Source of the DNA: Lachnospira sp. UBA2821
Lineage (GTDB): Bacteria; Bacillota; Clostridia; Lachnospirales; Lachnospiraceae
NCBI GenBank assembly: GCA_002351535.1
Contig: DEGR01000049.1
Span: forward strand, 249-27,545
DNA: 27,297 nucleotides
Direction of reading: 5' to 3'
Under the pieces are notes generated by a model. It made no database searches. It had not been told where the DNA came from and worked only from the letters and a program-made list of their open reading frames with translations. This document shows positions 1-8,010 of the stretch, piece by piece (the first letter of the stretch is position 1; each line of letters starts with the position of its first letter). Both the position numbers and the translations under genes were made by a program.

Positions 1-1156
1 TATCTTTACCAAAATACATTATAGCATTTGAATTATACCTGTCTGATATTTTGAATTTTCCAACTGTGTTATCCCTGTCTCCGTTTTTATATATTCCTAT
101 AAACGTATCCTGCGTACTATCCTCATATGCTGTAAACGAAAAATCAACATGGATTTTATCATCCTTCTTCTCATAATATGAACTAAAACCTGCCGGTTTC
201 GATAATAATACATAATACGAATTCCCATTATATTCAATTGAATTTCCACCAGTATCAATCTTCGCATCATCTGACTCTACTTGCATTTCTGCAATTCCTA
301 TGCCTGTCTCTTTATCAAATGTGCATTTTAACATTTTGCAGCTTAAACCTTCACATAATATTTTGTCTTCATATGAGTTAAGATTTGATTTCTTTTCCGC
401 TTTATTTACATTTATTTTTTCTCCATTAACTACCATATACTTTATTTTTTTCAAATTAACGGGTGAATCAAACACTACCTGTTTCCTATGAAGATACTCA
501 TAATCACTAAACAGATTGATTTTTGAATCTTTAATCTTTTTTTCCTCTCCATTTTTTAAAACAATTTTCATATTTTTAACATTTTCAAATGATTCATAAG
601 ACATATATATTCCTAATGATGATAGCTTATATTCTATATCATTTGAAGGCTTTACCAAAACAGGTTCTTCCGTATCGGATAATTCAAATATACTTTTTTT
701 GTCTGTTGCATAGTCTTTAAGAGTAATATCCTTAACATCTTCAAGCCTATCTTTCCTCACTCCGGTAGAACTTCTATTAACTAAATATAAATACAAATCA
801 TTACCCTTGTATTCTGCATATACATCATCACGTGGAATAAAATTAAATCTATTTCCAAACACTCCAAACTCAAGTTTATTTCGTACTATATCATCAGCTT
901 CCGGCTTTCCATTACTTTTTTTAACCTTAAATACAGCAGCCGATACTCCCATGTCTTTATCACAGATATAATGTGTAAGAATAATCGTATAATCATCAAT
1001 CTCCAGTTTCTCATTGCTTTGCTTCATAATAGATGTATCAAATGCTATGCTCTTCTTTTCTTTGTTACTTTTGCAATTCAGTAATATTGTAACTATAGTT
1101 ATGATTAGAATGACAACTATAACTATAAAAATAAATATTTTTGAACCTTTTTTCAT
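1..1156 (-). CDS. Membrane-anchored protein of unknown function, 3' end off the window
   Basis: I read an open frame on the minus strand from an ATG at 1156 to the left edge with no stop (about 385 codons). It begins MKKGSKIFIFIVIVVILI, a basic start followed by about 20 hydrophobic residues, then a Lys-rich hydrophilic stretch. It is therefore probably an N-terminally anchored extracytoplasmic protein. A Cys follows the hydrophobic segment (LLNCKSNKEK), but Asn just before it is a poor lipobox, so a lipoprotein is possible rather than likely. The rest is rich in Lys, Asp, Asn and Tyr with beta-type alternation and no motif I recognise. The ribosome binding site is a GAGG about 13 nt upstream, which is loose. 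It has no co-directional neighbour close by; the flagellar terminator ends about 240 bp upstream. Function unknown. Confidence 0.8.
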   Translation of the reverse strand, partial: MKKGSKIFIFIVIVVILIITIVTILLNCKSNKEKKSIAFDTSIMKQSNEKLEIDDYTIILTHYICDKDMGVSAAVFKVKKSNGKPEADDIVRNKLEFGVFGNRFNFIPRDDVYAEYKGNDLYLYLVNRSSTGVRKDRLEDVKDITLKDYATDKKSIFELSDTEEPVLVKPSNDIEYKLSSLGIYMSYESFENVKNMKIVLKNGEEKKIKDSKINLFSDYEYLHRKQVVFDSPVNLKKIKYMVVNGEKINVNKAEKKSNLNSYEDKILCEGLSCKMLKCTFDKETGIGIAEMQVESDDAKIDTGGNSIEYNGNSYYVLLSKPAGFSSYYEKKDDKIHVDFSFTAYEDSTQDTFIGIYKNGDRDNTVGKFKISDRYNSNAIMYFGKD

Positions 1157-1251
1157 ATATTCATCCCATCCTCTCAATTATTTATATATTCATACCTACT
1201 TTTTCCTATCATCATTTTGATTTCATAATAACATATTGCTTTGTACAACTG

Positions 1252-1293
1252 TTAAACATGTCAAAATTAACATGTTTAATTGTCAAAATTAAC
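1252..1293. repeat. Inverted repeat overlapping a direct repeat in the 5' leader of the left-edge gene
   Basis: TTAAACATG (1252-1260) and CATGTTTAA (1271-1279) form a perfect 9-bp inverted repeat with a 10-nt spacer. Overlapping it, TGTCAAAATTAAC occurs twice as a direct repeat (1259-1271 and 1281-1293), 22 bp apart. It would lie in the transcribed leader if the promoter at 1313-1345 is real. It could be a protein operator or an RNA hairpin. Confidence 0.45.
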
Positions 1294-1312
1294 CTATATT
1301 TTTTATACTTCT

Positions 1313-1372
1313 ATAATACACCATTATTCCTTTGTTTCTTGTCAATGTCCGCTTTTTGTCGTTTTATGTCCG
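1313..1372 (-). promoter_or_regulatory. Candidate activator-dependent promoter of the left-edge gene
   Basis: Reading toward the left-edge gene there is a -10-like TATTAT (1313-1318, preceded by TG) and a TTGACA (1340-1345), but they are 21 bp apart, too far for an unaided sigma-A promoter. Just upstream, CGGACAT occurs twice (1345-1351 and 1366-1372), 21 bp apart, with a related CGACA between them. Direct repeats two helical turns apart next to a badly spaced promoter suggest a dimeric activator, for example of the LytTR type. That is inference; no regulator gene lies nearby. The rest of the 308-bp gap 1157-1464 holds the repeats at 1252-1293 and the terminator at 1398-1466. I see no gene in it. 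Confidence 0.35.
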
Positions 1373-1397
1373 AATTTTGTAATCTGTCTTTTACGAC

Positions 1398-1466
1398 AAA
1401 AAGAGCCGGAAATCTGTTTTAAGGGAGTTCCACGGCTTCCTCAAAGTAGATTTCCGACTCTTTTTT
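1398..1466 (-). terminator. Rho-independent terminator of the flagellin operon
   Basis: AAAGAGTCGGAAATCT and AGATTTCCGGCTCTTT pair nearly perfectly on the minus strand, with a second small stem in the loop and a run of T after the stem. It overlaps the stop codon of the YcxB-like gene and closes the flagellin-fliS-ycxB-like unit. The T/A runs on both sides could let it work in both directions. Confidence 0.85.
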
Positions 1467-1989
1467 ATTTCACCTTAACATTCTTCTGCTTCAACAGTTC
1501 GACAACTGCCTCTATATCCCCTTTTACAAATGCATTGTTATCCATAACAATAACACTGTTTTTATATACAAGAACCATCTCATCTATAAATCTGTATGCT
1601 GCCGATATGTCTTTATACATAACTGTAAGCTCTGTCTTCTCTGTCTCCTGCTCAAGTCTGTCCTCATAGAACCTGTAGTCCATATCTATCTGATAATGTG
1701 ACCTGTGTAATTTGGCAAACTGCTTGAAACTTCTCTTCGATGTAACAATATATCCTTTGAACTGCCATAACAGTATTCCGATTGCAAATAATACAAACGG
1801 AATGCCTACTATAAGGTTCATATCTCCGATAAGCATAACGGCACACCATAATAATATTATCGAATATGCTACTGCAAGTACCCTTGATAAACGGTGTCCT
1901 ACACTGTAATACTGCTTTATCGCATCTATATACAAATCTTCTGTCAACTTTGTCCTGTTCTGAAATAATGGTTGCATTAAACTGTCCAT
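1465..1989 (-). CDS. YcxB-like two-TM membrane protein
   Basis: The protein is about 170 residues. An N-terminal cytoplasmic segment is followed by two close hydrophobic helices (about residues 37-55 and 58-76), then a soluble domain of about 95 residues ending in a Lys-rich tail. This plan, including the YxFYEDxLE-like strand near residues 106-113 and the later MVLVYKN-like hydrophobic strand, matches the YcxB-like C-terminal domain family, whose function is unknown. The frame overlaps the end of fliS: an ATG lies at 1989, and a second ATG at 1977 sits directly on the fliS stop (TAATG). The second has AAGGA about 11 nt upstream, so it may be the real start, giving 170 residues. It is the last gene of the flagellin operon, probably translationally coupled to fliS. 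Confidence 0.7.
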   Translation of the reverse strand: MDSLMQPLFQNRTKLTEDLYIDAIKQYYSVGHRLSRVLAVAYSIILLWCAVMLIGDMNLIVGIPFVLFAIGILLWQFKGYIVTSKRSFKQFAKLHRSHYQIDMDYRFYEDRLEQETEKTELTVMYKDISAAYRFIDEMVLVYKNSVIVMDNNAFVKGDIEAVVELLKQKNVKVK

Positions 1990-2450
1990 CCTTCTGTCTT
2001 ATTTCCCGCAGAAATTTCGTCTAACGACTCACGTCCATATGTCAGACCTGCATATACAGTATCTGCATTTTGCATGGCTGAACCTGATGTATCCTTTGAA
2101 CTTATCTTATCAAAGCTTTCCCTCAGCCGGTTCATCATATCGCATATAAATTCAAGATTATCCTTTTTCTTCCCTGCAATACAATGAATAATACATCTGT
2201 TGGCGAAACTATACAGGCTCAATAAATCATATGATATTTTGCATGAATAATCAAGTGCAGATGTCAGGTCATTAACAAACTGCTGCGCTTTCTGAAGATT
2301 TCTGACAAATCCTCTGTCATCTCCTTTATCATAATCTTCAAGAGCCGAATTAATATAATTAATTATTATCTCATAACTTATTACAACTATCTGTGTCTTA
2401 TTACTTTGGGATATCCGCATTGAATAATTCTTAATCTCTTCCTTCGTCAT
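1977..2450 (-). CDS. fliS: Flagellin export chaperone FliS
   Basis: FliS binds the C-terminus of flagellin in the cytoplasm, prevents premature polymerisation and delivers it to the export gate. The 157-residue protein is a helical bundle with the family's early tyrosine/NxxxS region and the ISYEIIINYINSALED helix near residues 25-40. It ends in the VYAGLTYGRESLDEI-type tail seen in clostridial FliS. It is longer than the typical 125-130 residues because of this tail. I start at the ATG at 2450, which has GGAGG six nt upstream; an in-frame TTG at 2456 touches the ribosome binding site and is unlikely. It lies 17 nt after the flagellin stop, so the two are surely co-transcribed. Confidence 0.9.
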   Translation of the reverse strand: MTKEEIKNYSMRISQSNKTQIVVISYEIIINYINSALEDYDKGDDRGFVRNLQKAQQFVNDLTSALDYSCKISYDLLSLYSFANRCIIHCIAGKKKDNLEFICDMMNRLRESFDKISSKDTSGSAMQNADTVYAGLTYGRESLDEISAGNKTEGWTV

Positions 2451-2467
2451 ATACAACCTCCGATATA

Positions 2468-3565
2468 CTACTGTAGCAACTGCAGTACTTTCTCAGGCAA
2501 CTGGTTCGCCTGTGATACCATGGATATTCCGGCCTGTTGTAATACATTAAGTGTTGTGTAATCTGTCATCTCATCTGCCATATTTGTATCAGCTATTCTT
2601 GATACCGCTTCAGTAATATTCTCGCTTGTATTATCAAGACTTGCTGTTGTGCTCTCTAATCTGTTCTCATATGCACCTAACTTACCTCTTACACTTGATA
2701 CAAATGATATTGCCCTGTCAAATTTAGTTATGGCATTTCCTGCGGATGTAGATGTCGTACAGTCAACATCGTCTATTGCAAGTGTCTTTGAATTAACACA
2801 TGGAATATCCATCCTAATCTGCTGGTCTTCATTAGCACCAACCTGAATAGGCATAGTTCCTATATCTGTCACTTCGAATCTCACCTGTCCATCTGCTGCT
2901 GCACTGTTATTAAGTGCAAACATCATCTGGAATCCGTCTGCGCCATCTATTGTAACCTTATTACCGTCCTTTGTTACTATTGCATCTGTTCCAAATACAG
3001 CCTGTATTGTGGCATCAGAAGTATCTATCTCTCCACCTGCGATATTAATTGTATAATCTCCTGCTTCGACACTATCTGACACATATAGCACTTCTACATC
3101 TGAAGTCATTCTGTCATTCTCATCGAACCCATACACTCTTCTTTCAAATGTTCCGTCAAGAAGATTCATATTATTAAACTGCGTATCTGTTGACACACGG
3201 TCTATTTCTTTCGATAACTGGTCTATCTCATTCTGGATATTTTTTCTATCCTCATCAGTATAAGAATCACTTGCTCCCTGAACTGCAAGTTCTCTCATTC
3301 TCTGAAGCATTGCTTCAACCTCTGAAAGTGCTCCTTCCGCTGTCTGCGTTACGGACATTCCATCAGATGCATTCATACTTGATCTGTCAAGTGCACGAAT
3401 CTGTGTTCTTAACTTCTGTGTCATTGCCATTCCGGCAGGGTCATCCTTAGAAGTATTAATCTTATATCCTGATGATAATCTTTCCATTGAAGCAGATAAT
3501 CTTTTCTCTACTGTGTTTAACTGTCCTCCAGCCATGTAAGCTGCAATATTTGTTCCTATTCTCAT
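2468..3565 (-). CDS. fliC: Flagellin
   Basis: This is the structural subunit of the flagellar filament, 365 residues. The N-terminal D0/D1 region is typical: MRIGTNIAAYMAGGQLNTVE, then RLSSGYKINTSKDDPAGMA and a DGMSVTQTAEGALSEVEAML helix. The C-terminal D1/D0 region has LGAYENRLESTTASLDNTSENITEAVSRIADTNMADEM split over residues about 296-333 and ends in LPEKVLQLLQ. Residues about 135-270 form a short beta-rich variable domain. The LQRMRELAVQ segment near residue 87 keeps the Arg/Leu pattern recognised by TLR5 in stimulatory flagellins, so it may be immunostimulatory (inference). It is first in an operon with fliS and has a sigma-28 type promoter at 3646-3673. No flagellin glycosylation genes are in the window. 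Confidence 0.97.
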   Translation of the reverse strand: MRIGTNIAAYMAGGQLNTVEKRLSASMERLSSGYKINTSKDDPAGMAMTQKLRTQIRALDRSSMNASDGMSVTQTAEGALSEVEAMLQRMRELAVQGASDSYTDEDRKNIQNEIDQLSKEIDRVSTDTQFNNMNLLDGTFERRVYGFDENDRMTSDVEVLYVSDSVEAGDYTINIAGGEIDTSDATIQAVFGTDAIVTKDGNKVTIDGADGFQMMFALNNSAAADGQVRFEVTDIGTMPIQVGANEDQQIRMDIPCVNSKTLAIDDVDCTTSTSAGNAITKFDRAISFVSSVRGKLGAYENRLESTTASLDNTSENITEAVSRIADTNMADEMTDYTTLNVLQQAGISMVSQANQLPEKVLQLLQ

Positions 3566-3645
3566 ATATTTACCATACCTTTCTTATATATCTGATTTGC
3601 CATCCATGTTGTAATTGCATCGTCTTCCATGACTTCCATAACATT

Positions 3646-3673
3646 TTATCGGACAAATGTTAATTATTAATTA
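3646..3673 (-). promoter_or_regulatory. Sigma-28 (SigD/FliA) type promoter of flagellin
   Basis: On the minus strand, TAAT (3670-3673) lies 16 bp before TCCGATAA (3646-3653), close to the Firmicutes SigD consensus TAAA-N15-GCCGATAT. The expected start near 3639 gives a leader of about 75 nt before the flagellin ATG. The -35 element lies inside the last codons of the upstream giant gene. Confidence 0.8.
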
Positions 3674-6600
3674 GCTCATTTCCCCACTCTCTGACAGATG
3701 TAATAAATATTTTGGCTACTTTGTATAATCCTGCATTGGATATTTCAGCATTATTGCCTACAGAATGGTCATCCGTTCCATATAATGTGCCGTTCTTCAT
3801 ACTATCTATATCAAATCCTGCATCCGCAAATGCATCTTTCAGTTCATCCATTCTGCCATTTATAAATGATACAGCAGACTCTTCTGATGCATTTATAACT
3901 CCGTCAAGAATGTTATTATTTAATATGAATTCAGCAGTTATATTTCCAAGATGCTTAGATTCAACATATGCCTTCACACGGCCCTTTTCCTCTGAACCGG
4001 TAATTACCGTTACCCTTATTGTAGCTACATCATCACCAATTTCAACAGGTACATGATATGTAGACCTGTCGCTTAGTTTCTTAATCATCCTGACCTGCTT
4101 ACTCATTCGCATTATCGAATCTATATCTATATTCTGTGAACTGTAAAGCCATTTATCAATATCTCTCTCAACAATTGCATTCACTTTCTCATATGCTGAT
4201 TTTACACTTTCCTCACTGTCAAATTGTGTAATAGCATCTATTTCATGCTGCATCTCATCATCTGAATCTTTATCTTTATTCATATTCCTGAGTCCCAACA
4301 TTGTACGCCCTGCACTTCCCATAAGTGACTGTGCTATAACGGCATTACTCACTGAGGGAACCTGTCCCGAATCAAGAAGCATCTCGAGAACATTTTCATT
4401 CACCTGTTCTATATCACTTTGCAGATTCATGACTCTTTCAATGTTATATTGCTCATTAATAATGTTATTATCCGTATAGCTGTTATCTGCAGCATATTCC
4501 TTCATCTTTTGAAGCAGTATTTCAAGGCTCATATTGTATATATCTTCAACCGAATCCATCTCATTTAACAACTGTGGTGTAATCATGTCGATTACATTTT
4601 GTTTAATTGTCTTATAATACTCTGTCTGCACAGATGAACCATCATTATGTGCATTACTGCTTCCGGTATCACCATTGTCTGTGGCATTGCCATTATACGC
4701 ATTTCCACTATATGCATCACCATTATTTGTGGCATTGTCATTATACGCATTTCCATTATATGCATCACCTTCGCTTTGCTGTGACATCGATTCATTCTGT
4801 GCAAACCTGTCAAGCTGGCTGCTTATACTGTTCTCCACAACAATATCACTTGCATAACCCTTATCCACTTCAATAGAAATATCAAGATTATATGCTTTCT
4901 TGCTTCTTATTGCAGTAAGCATATTATTAAGAGTAATTTCCGCCCCCTCATTGACAAGTGCTCCAATAACACTGTGGTCGCCCTTGTCAATAAGATTAAG
5001 AAGCCTGTACACTCCTATATATGCCTCTCTGTCTTCCTGAGAAATGTTACCGTCCTTTTGAAGTTTCCACAGAAATTCGCTGTATTTTTCTTCTTTACCG
5101 ACAACCTCATTGTCCATAAGGTCATCGATTTTATCCCCAAGCTCTGATATATTCATGTTGAGTGGATTGATTCCTTCTGATATCATCTTAACTACAGCCT
5201 TAGGTGTCATCTTCTGTATAACGTCTGTAACCTCTGCATCTATACTCTTTATAGACATTACACTCTCGTCCGTAATATCCATATTATTGTAAGCAAGAAT
5301 TCTTACAGCCCTCTGATTTATAAAGTTCTGCTCCATTCCGAGTCCGGAAAGTATACCATCTACATTTGCAAATGCTTTCGAGATAGAATCCCCAAGGTCA
5401 CTCCTTGGCCGTGTCATCATCGTCTCGTATGCCTCTCCCGCCTGAACAAGTCGCTGTTTTACAGGCTCTGATTTCTCATTGATATCTGACACATTGTATT
5501 CCACTTCCCCCGAAAGAACATTTCCGAGAATATATGCAGGTGCTGATTTAAATATGTCAATTGCTGATATAGCCTCTTTATACAAATCCACATCCTCTTT
5601 ATCAGGTATATAGCCTACAGCTTTAAACATCGAATCTGTATATTGCTTTTCCTGTAATTTCAGCTCGTCTACGATATTTTCGAGAGGCTCTGTATCAATA
5701 TGTATTCCTTTTATAAGCATCTTCACGCCGGACTGTACAGTCATCATGAGTCTTATCTCTTCAAGCTGTCTCTTAGCTCTTATATACTCCTTCTCCGGTT
5801 GTTCAGGCTGTTCTGCCTGCTCCGCCACTTCCGGTTTTTTCAATACATCCGGCTTATCCGGTAATTCCGCCTTTTCTTCCTGAGCTGTATCCGTATTTTT
5901 TATCTTTTCAAAATTCTTTATATTAAGCTCGTAATTATTTCTGACAATATACTGTAATTCTTCATCCGTGACTTCCGAAACTGTATCAATGGCTTCCATG
6001 GCTTCTTCCATCATCCCTGATGCTCCTGTGACAGGCGTATCACCCGCTGCAAATCCGGTACTCATCGTCAGCACAATTGCATCAATCCACTTCTGTTCAT
6101 CCATTCCGTTATACTGCTTAAGTTCAGACATATTCTTAAGATTTGAAGGTGTAACAGGAATCTTCTGTTCCATCATCCACTTTGCGTTATCAATATTTTC
6201 CTGACTCACATCCATCCCATACTCATTAAGCATATTAATAACCTGAGGTTCAAGTTCATTCCACTCATCATCAGACATATTTGTATCTGCGGGCATAGAT
6301 TCTGCTCCTGAATGCATGGATGTATATACGTTATCTACTGAAAGAGGCAATTCATTTTTAAGCATATAACTTATATTTCCATCATTCAGTTTTCCTATTG
6401 ATGATGCTTTATCTAAAGTGTTTAACACTTCATCTGCATTATTTTGTGTAATTGGAACTCCGTTTTTCTTTAACAAAGAGGCTACATTTTCCGCAAGAGC
6501 ACTGCTTCCGAACATGCTCTCGAGTTTAGCCATGGAAATGTCACCATACATTACATATTCATCACAATAAGTTGCAATTTCTATATTGATGCGGTCATTA

Positions 6601-6959
6601 ACTGACACAAATGCCTGTGGGTCATCTTCATCCGCCACAAGTCCCAATTCTTCCATTGCATCATAATTCTCAGGTGTAACAACATCCGCAAGCTTTTCTA
6701 TTGCATCCATGGACATCTTAAGCGGTGTCTTATTTTCTGCTACACTATCCGCATTTTTCTCTTTATAGTCGGCTTTTCTGTCCGTGTCGTTTTCAAATAC
6801 AACTGCACTTTCATTAATACGCTTCACTCCATATGCTTTGCCTGCTGATGATACATCTTCCGACGACACCTTTGCCGGTGACATATTCATTGCTGTCACT
6901 GAATTTATATTTTTTTCGCCGTTAACATTGCCCGGCAATATCATATCTCCTACAAACAT
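3660..6959 (-). CDS. Giant repeat protein with FliK-like C-terminus, probable flagellar hook-length/late flagellar factor
   Basis: The protein has 1099 residues and no signal peptide or membrane segment. By eye it carries about ten copies of a short motif, roughly G-x-[P/D]-[V/I]-[T/S]-x-x-N-[hydrophobic], each at the start of a helix (near residues 93, 167, 203, 248, 266, 343, 559, 596, 672 and 865). A Pro/Glu/Lys linker lies at about 358-392 and an Asn/Gly-rich repeat tract at about 731-776. The last domain (about 965-1060: TIRVTVITG, KAYVESKHLGNITAEF, then a helix ending DAFADAGFDIDSM) resembles the C-terminal domain of FliK hook-length control proteins. Large proteins of this type (I believe the DUF6240 group) occur beside flagellar genes in Lachnospiraceae. 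A sigma-28 type promoter at 7037-7064 and its place just before flagellin support a late flagellar role. The exact function is inference. The stop codon overlaps the flagellin promoter. Confidence 0.75.
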   Translation of the reverse strand: MFVGDMILPGNVNGEKNINSVTAMNMSPAKVSSEDVSSAGKAYGVKRINESAVVFENDTDRKADYKEKNADSVAENKTPLKMSMDAIEKLADVVTPENYDAMEELGLVADEDDPQAFVSVNDRINIEIATYCDEYVMYGDISMAKLESMFGSSALAENVASLLKKNGVPITQNNADEVLNTLDKASSIGKLNDGNISYMLKNELPLSVDNVYTSMHSGAESMPADTNMSDDEWNELEPQVINMLNEYGMDVSQENIDNAKWMMEQKIPVTPSNLKNMSELKQYNGMDEQKWIDAIVLTMSTGFAAGDTPVTGASGMMEEAMEAIDTVSEVTDEELQYIVRNNYELNIKNFEKIKNTDTAQEEKAELPDKPDVLKKPEVAEQAEQPEQPEKEYIRAKRQLEEIRLMMTVQSGVKMLIKGIHIDTEPLENIVDELKLQEKQYTDSMFKAVGYIPDKEDVDLYKEAISAIDIFKSAPAYILGNVLSGEVEYNVSDINEKSEPVKQRLVQAGEAYETMMTRPRSDLGDSISKAFANVDGILSGLGMEQNFINQRAVRILAYNNMDITDESVMSIKSIDAEVTDVIQKMTPKAVVKMISEGINPLNMNISELGDKIDDLMDNEVVGKEEKYSEFLWKLQKDGNISQEDREAYIGVYRLLNLIDKGDHSVIGALVNEGAEITLNNMLTAIRSKKAYNLDISIEVDKGYASDIVVENSISSQLDRFAQNESMSQQSEGDAYNGNAYNDNATNNGDAYSGNAYNGNATDNGDTGSSNAHNDGSSVQTEYYKTIKQNVIDMITPQLLNEMDSVEDIYNMSLEILLQKMKEYAADNSYTDNNIINEQYNIERVMNLQSDIEQVNENVLEMLLDSGQVPSVSNAVIAQSLMGSAGRTMLGLRNMNKDKDSDDEMQHEIDAITQFDSEESVKSAYEKVNAIVERDIDKWLYSSQNIDIDSIMRMSKQVRMIKKLSDRSTYHVPVEIGDDVATIRVTVITGSEEKGRVKAYVESKHLGNITAEFILNNNILDGVINASEESAVSFINGRMDELKDAFADAGFDIDSMKNGTLYGTDDHSVGNNAEISNAGLYKVAKIFITSVREWGNELINN
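4632..4769 (-). repeat. Asn/Gly/Ala-rich coding minisatellite in the giant flagellar gene
   Basis: This in-frame tandem repeat encodes units such as GDAYNGNAYN-DNATNN (about 16 residues). The 48-bp DNA unit is clearest between 4691 and 4786, with decayed copies toward 4632. Its length is a multiple of three, so copy changes keep the frame. It probably forms a flexible, variable-length linker ahead of the helical C-terminal part. Confidence 0.75.
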
Positions 6960-7036
6960 ACCTTACTCCATTCCATATACTTAATATTTATCCGAATATA
7001 ACTATTTAAACCAATCTGATAATTTAACTGTATGTT

Positions 7037-7064
7037 GTATCGGCACATTTGCAGTATGTTATTA
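7037..7064 (-). promoter_or_regulatory. Sigma-28 type promoter of the giant flagellar gene
   Basis: TAAT (7061-7064) lies 16 bp before GCCGATAC (7037-7044) on the minus strand. Both elements and the spacing match the flagellin promoter at 3646-3673. The leader would be about 70 nt. It sits in the gap after the NYN gene, so the giant gene can be transcribed independently. Confidence 0.75.
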
Positions 7065-7092
7065 GCAATGCTTAATGCTTATTCTCTATATC

Positions 7093-7962
7093 CTACTCTT
7101 CATATGTAACATTCTGTGTAACTTTGTCTATCTTTATTCCGTCTATTGAACGTAAAAACTTAATAAATCTGTTATATCCGTAATTCTTATATGAAAAATT
7201 CGGATTCTGCTCCCTCATTTTGGAATTAAGTTCACCCATCGTTATGCCTTTATCTTTAGGTATATTTTTTATAACCATCTGTTTGGCAACTTCCATACTG
7301 CTGTCTTTAAGTCTTACAATAGTTCCCTGCTTTTCAACTTTCACTGAATCGAATTTTTCCATGAATTTGGAAAACTTCTTTCCACCATAACTTATGTCCG
7401 GATACTGTCGTAACAGTCTCTGTTTAAGTTCACCCGTATTCATTCCCGTATTCTCGTATCCATTGTCTTTAATAATCTTCACTATAGTATTCTCTATCTG
7501 CTTAGTATCTGTGGCAACTATCATCTCTTTTCCCGCCAGAACTTCAAGATATTTAAACTCATTACATGAATCAATAAATGGTTTCGGTGTCTTCTTTTCT
7601 CCCATTCCCACAACTATCATTCCTGATTCTCTTAATCTTGCTGCAAGTCTCGTGAAATCACTGTCACTCGATACAATACAGAATCCATCCACATTACCGG
7701 AATACAATATGTCCATAGCATCTATAATCATTGCCGAATCAGTAGCATTTTTTCCAAATGTATAACTGTACTGCTGCATCGGTGTTATCGAATACTCTAA
7801 AAGCACCTTTCTCCAGCTATTTTTATCCTGTGCAGTCCAGTCTCCATATATTCTCTTATATGTAACATTCCCATATTGGGCAAGCTCCTCATTAATATCT
7901 TTTATGTACTTTGCAGATACGTTATCCGAATCTATAAGTAACGCAAATCTCTTTTCCTCCAC
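7093..7962 (-). CDS. NYN-domain ribonuclease with two OST-HTH/LOTUS domains
   Basis: This is a predicted cytoplasmic RNA-binding nuclease of 289 residues. The N-terminal NYN (PIN-like, LabA/DUF88) domain covers about 1-145. It keeps the acidic metal site: LLIDSDN (D11, D13), ATDSAMIIDAMD (D75, D81) and SSDSDF (D100, D102). Two OST-HTH/LOTUS winged-helix RNA-binding domains follow, at about 155-218 (ENTIVKIIKDNGYE and the YGGKKFSKFMEKFD core) and about 225-289 (GITMGELNSKMREQ and the YGYNRFIKFLRSID core). The architecture is known from bacterial and eukaryotic RNA-processing proteins, but the bacterial substrate is unknown. The start is GTG with GGAGG seven nt upstream. It is divergent from luxS. 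Confidence 0.85.
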   Translation of the reverse strand: MEEKRFALLIDSDNVSAKYIKDINEELAQYGNVTYKRIYGDWTAQDKNSWRKVLLEYSITPMQQYSYTFGKNATDSAMIIDAMDILYSGNVDGFCIVSSDSDFTRLAARLRESGMIVVGMGEKKTPKPFIDSCNEFKYLEVLAGKEMIVATDTKQIENTIVKIIKDNGYENTGMNTGELKQRLLRQYPDISYGGKKFSKFMEKFDSVKVEKQGTIVRLKDSSMEVAKQMVIKNIPKDKGITMGELNSKMREQNPNFSYKNYGYNRFIKFLRSIDGIKIDKVTQNVTYEE

Positions 7963-8010
7963 ATTTATCCTCCATTCTACTAATTAATGTACTCCAATGT
8001 ACTCCTTACT

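Noticed and set aside
1601..1608. GCCGATAT on the plus strand, a perfect sigma-28 -10
   Set aside because: It lies inside the YcxB-like coding region, antisense to it, with no -35 at the right distance and no gene downstream.
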